DNA of 33,430 nucleotides from Pleurocapsales cyanobacterium LEGE 10410. GTDB taxonomy: Bacteria; Cyanobacteriota; Cyanobacteriia; Cyanobacteriales; Xenococcaceae. Position numbers and translations under genes: made by a program. A model generated the notes under the pieces. That model was not told the origin of the DNA and ran no database searches. It worked only from the letters and a program-made list of their open reading frames with translations. Of the stretch, positions 25,938-33,430 are shown piece by piece (within the stretch, counting starts at the first letter, position 1; every line of letters starts with the position of its first letter). The DNA is taken from the NCBI GenBank assembly GCA_015207195.1, contig JADEXJ010000061.1:1-33430 (forward strand), given 5' to 3'.

Positions 25938-25959
25938 GGAGACTAGGAGACTAGGAGAT
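25938..25959. repeat. Tandem repeat of GGAGACTA (about 2.6 copies)
   Basis: The 8-bp unit GGAGACTA is repeated twice and begins a third copy (GGAGAT). It is flanked by GGGG on both sides. It is probably related in origin to the neighbouring purine-rich repeat. Confidence 0.55.
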
Positions 25960-26219
25960 GGGGAGAATTCATGTGTCTTATGTATTTTCTAAATTGATAT
26001 AAAATAGCGTCCCCAGATAAACACAGATGGATGAATCGGCTTTTATACAAGTTGAATTGCACTATAGCAGTCTCAAATCATTCATGAAAACACCTAACGA
26101 CAAAGAATAAAGGGCGAATGACATTCAAGACGAATAATTTTCACAACTCAAAGAGAATTGCTATATGGATTAATTAGTTGTGCAAAAGGCTGTATCAACT
26201 TATTGTAATTATTTAGTAC

Positions 26220-27002
26220 TTAATAGGGATTATTATCTTGATAAGCCAGATATGTTGCTTCTAAAAATTGACTGTTGCTATACCCTTCTGGAACGTCTTC
26301 TAAAAGAATAATTTCTTTAACTTGTTGAGCTAATTTACGGCTCAATTGATGCTGATATTCCAACATAATATTTTTACGTCGCTGAAGAAAATCGCGAATA
26401 GTAGCAAAGTCTTCTGGTAACAAATTGGCAATTTCGGCTTCAATTCTTAACTGAAGTGCCAAATCTTGGGCTTCAGGAGAAATATCAAAATTAGCATTTG
26501 ATGTGTGTTCATCTTGAACTACAATTGTTCCTGCAACCAGGTCGCCAATGCGCTTTTCTTTTTGGGAAAAAATAATAAAAAATACGCCAACAAAAAAGAT
26601 ATCATCTACGGGTCTTAGTAATGATCTTAAAATTGCCTGAGGTAACCTTTCAGGTTTGCCATTATCGCGAACAACTCTAATTTTCGTCCATTTTTTTCCT
26701 AGCGTTTGACCGCGCCAAAAAGTTTCTAAGAATACGAAATATCCCGTATAAATAGCGAAAATAGTCATGGACTGAATTGCCCAAATCCACTGTGCCAATT
26801 TATTGGGCGGGAAGCCAAGGCTAGAGATTGGCGAAATTTGAAAAGCTAAGAAAGCACCAATAATCCAGACAAATATAGCAGCTAAAACTATAATGATGTA
26901 ATCAACTATCAAAGCTAAGGCGCGATTACCAATTCCAGCCAAGGTAAACTCCAACTCAACACTTTCTGGAGTTTGTAAATTAATCTGATTAAAAAAACGC
27001 AT
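26220..27002 (-). CDS. RDD family membrane protein
   Basis: The 260-residue protein starts MRFFNQINLQTPESVELEFT and then shows GIGNRALALIVDYIIIVLAA, where Arg and Asp sit at the characteristic RDD positions. Hydrophobic spans follow near 28-55, 85-105 and 140-158, with the conserved-looking motif FWRGQTLGKKWTKIRVVRDN. The C-terminal 90 residues are soluble and helical. RDD proteins are poorly understood; some have transport or ion-homeostasis roles. It is divergent from the DUF4129/DUF4350 genes. In many cyanobacteria and other bacteria such genes accompany MoxR-type ATPases, but none is seen here. Confidence 0.88.
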   Translation of the reverse strand: MRFFNQINLQTPESVELEFTLAGIGNRALALIVDYIIIVLAAIFVWIIGAFLAFQISPISSLGFPPNKLAQWIWAIQSMTIFAIYTGYFVFLETFWRGQTLGKKWTKIRVVRDNGKPERLPQAILRSLLRPVDDIFFVGVFFIIFSQKEKRIGDLVAGTIVVQDEHTSNANFDISPEAQDLALQLRIEAEIANLLPEDFATIRDFLQRRKNIMLEYQHQLSRKLAQQVKEIILLEDVPEGYSNSQFLEATYLAYQDNNPY

Positions 27003-27106
27003 GTCTTATAGTGAGAAGCTTGAATAAAATAACAATTAATTTAGGCTTTGAGTTTAGCTTGGCTCAAAATAATCAACTGTGATTTTAAGCATGAATATGC
27101 TGATGG

Positions 27107-27118
27107 ACAATCGATTGT
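27107..27118. repeat. 12-bp palindrome in the RDD-DUF4129 divergent gap
   Basis: ACAATCGATTGT is a perfect 12-bp palindrome in the gap between the divergent RDD and DUF4129 genes, followed by a related GGACAATTGATAA. It could be an operator for both genes, or part of the TGGACAATTG repeat family seen in cyanobacterial genomes. Confidence 0.3.
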
Positions 27119-27171
27119 GGACAATTGATAATTAGAACAGTACTGGTTAATTAAGGGATTAAACTTATATT

Positions 27172-27768
27172 ATGTCCGCAGGGTCATTCAAACAAGATAG
27201 TTTAGGCTGGCGCATCGATCTGATTAAACAAAGATTTAATGAATGGGTCGAATTTAAGACCTCTCAACTAGACACGACTTGGGACTTGGGGTTTCTTAAA
27301 TCTGAACTACTGTGGCAAATTATTAAATTTTGTCTGTGGACGATTATCGCTGTATTGCTGGTTTGGCTGACTTGGCAACTGTGGCTATGGTTACGACCCT
27401 ACTGGAAACGTTGGCAAAGAAAAGAACGCCAGATAACTACCAATCCACCGCTCAAAACTACTCAGCTATCGATTACAGACTGGATCGAGCGATCGCAAAC
27501 CGCTAGGGTTGACGGTAATTATCGTCAGGCGATCTTTTGTTTATACCAGGCAATGTTACAGCTATTAGACGAACGGAGGATCGTTCGTCATCAATTGAGT
27601 AGGACTGATGAAGAGTATCGGCAGTCGCTATTGCAAAAGCAGATTTCTTCTTCCCAACCCTACGAATTTCTCTTGTCGATTCATCAAAGACTGTGTTTTA
27701 GTAGGGCAGAAGCCGATCGCTCTTTGTTTGAGCAATGTCAGCAGGCTTATCAACAAATTGAAAGTTAA
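27172..27768 (+). CDS. DUF4129 domain-containing membrane protein
   Basis: The 198-residue protein has a soluble N-terminus, a membrane span near residues 48-72 (WQIIKFCLWTIIAVLLVWLT) and a C-terminal DUF4129 region: ARVDGNYRQAIFCLYQAMLQ, LLDERRIVRHQLSRTDEEY and SIHQRLCFSRAEADRSLFEQ. DUF4129 occurs at the C-terminus of transglutaminase-like proteins and in MoxR-associated operons; its function is not established. It is followed by DUF4350 (105-bp gap containing heptad repeats) and coaX on the same strand. Confidence 0.85.
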   Translation: MSAGSFKQDSLGWRIDLIKQRFNEWVEFKTSQLDTTWDLGFLKSELLWQIIKFCLWTIIAVLLVWLTWQLWLWLRPYWKRWQRKERQITTNPPLKTTQLSITDWIERSQTARVDGNYRQAIFCLYQAMLQLLDERRIVRHQLSRTDEEYRQSLLQKQISSSQPYEFLLSIHQRLCFSRAEADRSLFEQCQQAYQQIES

Positions 27769-27772
27769 AAGG

Positions 27773-27807
27773 TTAGTCGTTGGTTATTTGTCATTCGTCG
27801 TTCGTAA
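27773..27807. repeat. Heptanucleotide repeat array between DUF4129 and DUF4350 genes
   Basis: Five 7-base units in register: TTAGTCG, TTGGTTA, TTTGTCA, TTCGTCG, TTCGTAA. The central unit differs by one base from the TTTGTCC units found inside carB, so both arrays likely belong to the same repeat family. Confidence 0.65.
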
Positions 27808-27873
27808 TTCTCAAGTCTCTGGTTTCCCCTGTCTCCCTGCTAATTGCTCATTTAGTATACGCAGCTACTAATT

Positions 27874-28995
27874 ATGTCAAATTTTCGTCAACGTAAATGG
27901 TTGTTTGTTGGAATTGCGATCGCCGTGATTGTTATCTTGATTTTGATTGCAGCACCTAATAGTGGGGGACGCAAAAATGATAGTGGTTCGACCTATGGAC
28001 GTAAACCCGATGGTTATGGTGCTTGGTATGAATATATGTCTGACAAGAAAGTACCGATCGAGCGTTGGCGTAAACCTTTTTCTCAGTTAATTGAAGGCGA
28101 CATCCAAGAAGTAACCTACGTTCAAATTCATAGTAAGGCTGATTTTCAGTTGAGTAGGTTATCAAGTTCTGCTTTGTCTTCTTCAGAGAAAGAATGGGTT
28201 AGTCAAGGAAACACTTTAGTAATTATTGGCGAACATCAGCCAGCCACCGCAGCACCCTTTAAAAGTTTCATCCCTTATCGGGATAGCCCTCTATCTGACA
28301 ACCAAATTGAGATTGAAACCACTCGTCGCGATCGATCGTCAGCAGAAACTCTACTTGGCGATCGCTATGGTGCTGTTGTCTGGCAGAACACAATCGGTCA
28401 GGGAAAAGTAATCTATTGCGTCACGCCTCATTTGGCAGCCAATGCCTATCAAGATACTGATAACTATGAATTTTTGGCAGCATTGGTCAGTCAAAATCAA
28501 GCCATTTTAGTAGACGAATATATCCACGGCTACAAAGACAAAGAAACTATTACTCAAGAAGAACGAGCAGATATCTTGAGTTATTTGGCTCAAACTCCTT
28601 GGTTTTTGTTATTCATCCAAACGGTTGCGATCGCTGGTGTGGCTACTGCTGCTGCCTTTCGTCGCTTTGGCAATCCAATGATATCTAAGGAGGCGATCGC
28701 CGATAACAGCACCGCCTATATTGATGCTTTGGCAGGAGTTCTAGCAAAAGCCAACAGCACTGATTTTGTGATTGATCATATCGCTCAAGACGAACGGCAA
28801 AAACTACAGGCTTCCCTGGGCTTGGGTAAGTCTTTAGTTGAGGAAAAAACTTTGATTGCAGCTTGCAAACAACAGAAGTCAGAATCAGCAGCAGAATTGA
28901 GTCAATTATTGCAAATAAGTAACAGTAGTAGAAAAATGGATGATGTAGGGTTAATCGCCTGGATACAAAAATGGCAGAAAATTAATTCTCAGTGA
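27874..28995 (+). CDS. DUF4350 domain-containing protein
   Basis: The 373-residue protein has an N-terminal span (residues 8-28, LFVGIAIAVIVILILIAAPN) and an extracytoplasmic DUF4350 domain with YGRKPDGYGAWYEYMSDKKV, NTLVIIGEH and ILVDEYIHGY. A second span lies near 244-262 (WFLLFIQTVAIAGVATAAAF), with a cytoplasmic tail after it. DUF4350 lies in the same operons as DUF4129 in many bacteria; the role is unknown. Its TGA stop overlaps the GTG start of coaX, so the two are translationally coupled. Confidence 0.85.
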   Translation: MSNFRQRKWLFVGIAIAVIVILILIAAPNSGGRKNDSGSTYGRKPDGYGAWYEYMSDKKVPIERWRKPFSQLIEGDIQEVTYVQIHSKADFQLSRLSSSALSSSEKEWVSQGNTLVIIGEHQPATAAPFKSFIPYRDSPLSDNQIEIETTRRDRSSAETLLGDRYGAVVWQNTIGQGKVIYCVTPHLAANAYQDTDNYEFLAALVSQNQAILVDEYIHGYKDKETITQEERADILSYLAQTPWFLLFIQTVAIAGVATAAAFRRFGNPMISKEAIADNSTAYIDALAGVLAKANSTDFVIDHIAQDERQKLQASLGLGKSLVEEKTLIAACKQQKSESAAELSQLLQISNSSRKMDDVGLIAWIQKWQKINSQ

Positions 28996-29756
28996 ATGAA
29001 TCAAACTGGTTAGCTTTAGCTATTGGTAACTCTCGATTACATTGGGCATGGTTTAAACATGACAACTTGATCGAGACTTGGGACACTCGGCATTTATCAA
29101 TTGCAGTCGAACATCATTTACCCCAAGAGTTGTTAGCTAATGGCTTGTTAAAACAAGATTTAACTAATATTCCCGTTTATCTGGCTTCGGTAGTACCAGC
29201 ACAGACAGAACTATGGCAAAACTATGGTGAGCTAAATCTGATAACTATCAAAGACGTTAAATTGAGTGATACTTATCCCACCATGGGAGTCGATCGCGCT
29301 TTGGCAGCCTGGGGAGCAAGCGTTACCTACACTCAGCCCTGCTTAATAATTGATGGCGGTACTGCTTTAACCTTTACCACCGTAGACGGACAAAAATTTC
29401 TGGGAGGTGCCATCTTGCCTGGTTTGCGATCGCAGCTTACTAGTCTCAAGCAAAAAACCGCAGCCTTACCAGCCGTAGAACTTCCTGCTACTTTACCTCC
29501 CCGTTGGGCATCAAACACCGATCAGGCGATCGCCAGTGGGATTATTTATACCACGATTACAGGAATTCATAGCTATATTGTCGATTGGTTAGAACAATTT
29601 CCTCACAGCAAAATAATTTTTACTGGAGGAGATGCCGAGTTGCTAGCTCAATATCTACATTTACAGTTTGCTGAAATCGCCCACCAGACAGTAATTAACC
29701 ACAATTTAGCCTTCTGGGGCATGTTGCTTTACAGGCAGCAAAAAACATCGCCCTAA
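28992..29756 (+). CDS. coaX: Type III pantothenate kinase
   Basis: It phosphorylates pantothenate in the first step of coenzyme A synthesis, with no feedback inhibition by CoA in this kinase type. The 254 residues contain ALAIGNSRLHWAWF (phosphate motif), GVDRALAAWGA with Asp101, LIIDGGTALTFTTVDG with Asp121, GGAILPGLRSQLTSLKQKTA and KIIFTGGDAELLAQYL. The start is GTG at 28992, overlapping the upstream TGA by four bases (GTGA). The nearby ATG at 28996 is in another frame. All substrate-binding motifs appear intact. Confidence 0.93.
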   Translation: MNESNWLALAIGNSRLHWAWFKHDNLIETWDTRHLSIAVEHHLPQELLANGLLKQDLTNIPVYLASVVPAQTELWQNYGELNLITIKDVKLSDTYPTMGVDRALAAWGASVTYTQPCLIIDGGTALTFTTVDGQKFLGGAILPGLRSQLTSLKQKTAALPAVELPATLPPRWASNTDQAIASGIIYTTITGIHSYIVDWLEQFPHSKIIFTGGDAELLAQYLHLQFAEIAHQTVINHNLAFWGMLLYRQQKTSP

Positions 29757-29871
29757 CTTTCAATTAATTCAGAAAAAAACCGCGAACACCACAAATTTAT
29801 GAGAAAACGAGAAATTTTGAGCAAAGAGCGTTACGATCTCTATTAAAGAAAATAAAGTTTTGTAACCGAAC

Positions 29872-30483
29872 GTGACTGCAACTCAACCATATAATCTTAA
29901 TACTGCTTCTGGTAACTGGCATTCTCTCAAGCCGATTTGGTCGGGAGGAAAAGACATGGTGCAACAGGGACTACCCCACGAACAGCTATCACCTACTTGG
30001 CAAATGCTCCTGTTGGGGGATGGTTCTCCAACTCACCACTTACAGCTGCTTACGGGAGAACCAACTGAAGTAGACGTAATTGATATGTCTTCAATCGGTA
30101 AACGAGATGATGGCGCACCAAGCGAGATCGAGGCGATCGCCGAACCCCGATTAAGGAGACAAGTATGGTTGCGTACCGCATCGGGTCAAAGGCTGGCTTA
30201 TGCTGCTTCCTGGTGGAATGCGGGTATTGTCGATGATTATCTGCAAAATCGTTCTTTGCCTATCTGGCGCAGTCTTTCTACCCTGCATACCGAACTATAC
30301 CGTGACGTACGGGGAGTCTATTGCGGACATTGCGCGGAACTAGAGTCAGCATTTGGGCAAAAAGCCCCATTATGGGGTCGTCATTATTTATTTTGGCATG
30401 ATGGTCAACCCTTGACTTTGATTTACGAAGTTTTTTCGCCTTATTTACAGAAATATTTGGGAAAAATGAGCAAAAACTCTTAA
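29872..30483 (+). CDS. Chorismate lyase (DUF98/Ycf21 type)
   Basis: It is expected to split chorismate into 4-hydroxybenzoate and pyruvate, the first committed step of cyanobacterial plastoquinone synthesis. The 203-residue protein matches the DUF98/Ycf21 pattern: LSPTWQMLLLGDGSPTHHLQ, IAEPRLRRQVWLRTASGQRL, YAASWWNAGIVDDYLQ, RSLPIWRSLSTLHTELYRDV and GRHYLFWHDGQPLTLIYEVF near the C-terminus. The start is GTG at 29872, giving MTATQPYN; an in-frame ATG at 29956 would cut off conserved-looking residues. It lies 115 bp after coaX, same strand. Confidence 0.85.
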   Translation: MTATQPYNLNTASGNWHSLKPIWSGGKDMVQQGLPHEQLSPTWQMLLLGDGSPTHHLQLLTGEPTEVDVIDMSSIGKRDDGAPSEIEAIAEPRLRRQVWLRTASGQRLAYAASWWNAGIVDDYLQNRSLPIWRSLSTLHTELYRDVRGVYCGHCAELESAFGQKAPLWGRHYLFWHDGQPLTLIYEVFSPYLQKYLGKMSKNS

Positions 30484-30601
30484 CTACATAAAATATAAAG
30501 TCTTGATAACGTCTTGACTTGGTTTTAACTTGCTAACCTTATACTTTCAGCAGGTACAAAATATATTTATACCTTTGATATAAACAGACCGAGAGGATAA
30601 T

Positions 30602-30937
30602 ATGGGTTTTTTAAGCAAGTTGTTTGGGAAGAAAGAAGAAGACAAAGTGAAAAAGTCAGGTAAAGTTGCAGTAGCCTCAGCAGCAAAAGACAATGATATT
30701 CCTCCTGAAAAAGTTGGTTTAGATGGTCAGTTTGACGAAAGCGGTTTGGCAAAGCGTGTTGCCCTAGCACTGGACGAGGCAAACATTTCAGATAATGTAG
30801 GACTTTGGGTTGCTCAAACAGGCAGTACTGTAGTTTTAAAATACAATCCCGATGCCGAAAGCATTTTATCTAAAGCAGAACAGGTAGCTAAAGGCGTAGA
30901 CGGTGCAACTGCGGTGCAAACTGTACCCAACAGCTAA
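30602..30937 (+). CDS. Small protein with BON-like C-terminal domain, 111 aa
   Basis: It starts MGFLSKLFGKKEEDKVKKSG, a basic N-terminus without a signal peptide, followed by a linker. The C-terminal 65 residues (KRVALALDEANISDNVGLWV, then GSTVVLKYNP and SILSKAEQVAKGVDG) have the spacing of a BON domain: a helix, a pair of beta strands, then a helix ending in Gly-Val-Asp/Gly. That assignment is tentative. GAGAGG lies just before the ATG. A strong terminator follows at 30962, so it is probably a single-gene, well-expressed unit. Function unknown; BON domains in small proteins often bind membranes or other envelope parts. Confidence 0.7.
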   Translation: MGFLSKLFGKKEEDKVKKSGKVAVASAAKDNDIPPEKVGLDGQFDESGLAKRVALALDEANISDNVGLWVAQTGSTVVLKYNPDAESILSKAEQVAKGVDGATAVQTVPNS

Positions 30938-30961
30938 TATTATTTGGTAACTCAATGAAGC

Positions 30962-31006
30962 AGGGACTATGATGTTGCGACATCTAGTCCTTTTGTTTTT
31001 TCTTTT
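30962..31006 (+). terminator. Rho-independent terminator after the 111-aa gene
   Basis: GGACTA (30964-30969) pairs with TAGTCC (30985-30990), and GATGT (30971-30975) with ACATC (30980-30984), around loop TGCG with one bulged T. A T-rich tract with only one G and one C in 16 bases follows. It is 24 bp past the stop codon. Confidence 0.85.
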
Positions 31007-31113
31007 AGCAGCCAAGCAAATGTTTTAATTCGATCTGAGTCGTGGTGAGCCACTAATGTCCGATCAATTACTCCAATCAGTTAGTTAACCTAGCTTCGGT
31101 AAAACCAAAACTA

Positions 31114-31776
31114 TTAACTTTGCTCTAAACGCCTTAAAGATATTTCCGCTGCTTCTTTCACCTGGGGGTGCATATCTTTAGCTAAAAACCTCAGCGCAGA
31201 TCTGCTCTTTTCTGTATCTAAATTGCCTAATGCTTCGGCTATTCTTTGGCGAATCAACCAGTCATCTGAAGCTGCGAAATTGAGAATTTTGTCTACTGAT
31301 TCAACAGCTTTAATTTCTCCTAAAGCAGCGATCGCAGCCTGTTGTAGAATAATTTCATCACTGTCTAAGGCTTCCATCAGCAATTCTTTGGCTCGAATAT
31401 CCTGTAAGTTACCCAGGGAAACCGCAGCACTAAATCTCACCAACCAGTTAGTGTCCTCATAAAATGCTCGTACCAGATGTTCAAAAGCGCGAATATCATT
31501 TAGGTAGCCTAATGCCCCTGCTGCATCAGCGCGAATTCCATAATCATCGTCACTTTCTAACAAATTTACTAGGATTGGAAAACATTCTGCTGTAGGTTTA
31601 ACCCCCAAGGCAAAAACAGCCATTGAGCGCACGGGAAGTATTTCATCATTTAAAACCTTTTTTATTAGGGGGACGGCATCTTCTGGTGCGACTTCTCTCA
31701 AAGAAGTTAGGGCTAATAAACGATCTTTGGAATTAGAGCTTTCTAACTGAGTAGCAATCTTTTCTAAATCTGGCAT
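31114..31776 (-). CDS. HEAT-repeat protein (PBS lyase-like, NblB-sized)
   Basis: The 220-residue soluble protein is made of about six HEAT-like helical repeats of about 31 residues, for example PVRSMAVFALGV, GIRADAAGALGYL, LVRFSAAVSLGNLQD, ILQQAAIAALGEIK and LIRQRIAEALGNLD. This is the PBS-lyase HEAT fold found in phycobilin lyase subunits (CpcE/F) and in NblB, which is needed for phycobilisome breakdown and has about this length. The sequence alone cannot choose between these, so no symbol is given. It is downstream of psbC on the same strand, with a terminator-like hairpin between. ATG at 31776 follows an AT-rich leader with no strong ribosome binding site. Confidence 0.85.
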   Translation of the reverse strand: MPDLEKIATQLESSNSKDRLLALTSLREVAPEDAVPLIKKVLNDEILPVRSMAVFALGVKPTAECFPILVNLLESDDDYGIRADAAGALGYLNDIRAFEHLVRAFYEDTNWLVRFSAAVSLGNLQDIRAKELLMEALDSDEIILQQAAIAALGEIKAVESVDKILNFAASDDWLIRQRIAEALGNLDTEKSRSALRFLAKDMHPQVKEAAEISLRRLEQS

Positions 31777-31828
31777 TTATATATAAAGTTGTTGAGCTAA
31801 GAAGTTTAAAAGCTAATAGCTTGAAAAC

Positions 31829-31862
31829 AAATAAGCCCCCGCCAAATAGCAGAGGCTTATTT
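31829..31862 (-). terminator. Transcription terminator after psbC
   Basis: On the minus strand AAATAAGCC and GGCTTATTT form a perfect 9-bp stem around a 16-base loop, followed by GTTTTC. It lies 42-75 bp past the psbC stop and would end the psbDC transcript before the HEAT-repeat gene. Confidence 0.7.
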
Positions 31863-31903
31863 ACATATTAGACCGTATTTCAACTAATAACTTTCAAGGT
31901 TGA

Positions 31904-33430
<1,527 letters not shown>

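Larger units (their letters stand above)
25681..26219. other. Intergenic region with purine-rich short repeats
   Basis: This 539-bp gap lies between the 82-aa gene and the end of the RDD gene. It holds two separate short tandem repeats (25749-25776 and 25938-25959) and an ACTATAGCAGT word (26062-26072) nearly matched at 15900-15910. No ORF above 27 codons looks coding, and no RNA gene was recognised. Confidence 0.4.

Noticed and set aside
26027-26110. 27-codon plus-strand ORF in the 25.7-26.2 kb gap
   Set aside because: Too short, no ribosome binding site and no conserved feature.
30514-30545. TTGACT and TATACT as a sigma-70 promoter for the 111-aa gene
   Set aside because: The spacer is 20 bases, longer than the usual 16-18, so the pair is not convincing.
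30970-31100. Minus-strand open frame of about 36 codons (contains RTLVAHHDSDRIKTFAWLLK)
   Set aside because: It has no start codon, its end falls in the terminator hairpin of the opposite-strand gene, and I recognise no family. It could be a gene remnant but cannot be supported.

Overview
The window comes from a cyanobacterial chromosome. It carries the end of psbD overlapping psbC (photosystem II D2 and CP43), the Ccs1 cytochrome c assembly factor, cyanophycin synthetase, and a plastoquinone-type chorismate lyase. HIP1 palindromes (GCGATCGC) are frequent, and degenerate heptanucleotide repeats of the kind common in filamentous and colonial cyanobacteria are present. I cannot assign a genus from sequence alone. 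Most of the content is housekeeping and metabolic. No rRNA, tRNA, CRISPR array or prophage was seen.

Left part (1-9.3 kb): ccs1 (+) converges on carB (-). A 0.5 kb AT-rich gap follows, then two small cyanobacterial conserved genes (DUF1622 and DUF6335), then a complete cphA. No cyanophycinase gene precedes cphA.

Accessory insertion (9.33-10.66 kb): a tnpB-only IS200/IS605-type element sits between cphA and a BASS-family transporter gene. The nuclease catalytic residues look intact. The right-end hairpin of the element now supplies the last codons and stop codon of the convergent transporter gene.

Central carbon block (11.5-19.5 kb): a Ycf52-type GNAT, an unrecognised 109-aa gene, ppsA (PEP synthase), a 35-codon C-terminal remnant that looks like ATP-dependent PEP carboxykinase, a 69-aa single-span membrane protein, an 0.8 kb gene-free AT-rich gap, glgP (glycogen phosphorylase) and an orphan, divergent ATP synthase epsilon-like gene.

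Right part (20-33.4 kb): a two-gene ion-driven motor module (MotA/TolQ-like plus MotB/OmpA-like, reminiscent of Zorya ZorAB but without Zorya effectors), a tandem two-domain histidine phosphatase, a CPBP membrane protease, a small membrane protein, an RDD gene divergent from DUF4129-DUF4350-coaX, chorismate lyase, a 111-aa protein with a BON-like C-terminus and a strong terminator, a HEAT-repeat protein of NblB size, and psbC/psbD on the minus strand.

Two housekeeping genes carry in-frame, repeat-derived insertions: heptad repeats in carB, and a 30-bp HIP1-containing duplication in ppsA. The strongest leads for new biology are the ZorAB-like stator pair, the orphan epsilon paralogue, and the insertion-sequence remodelling of the transporter C-terminus. 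I did not find a clear multi-gene novel defence island.
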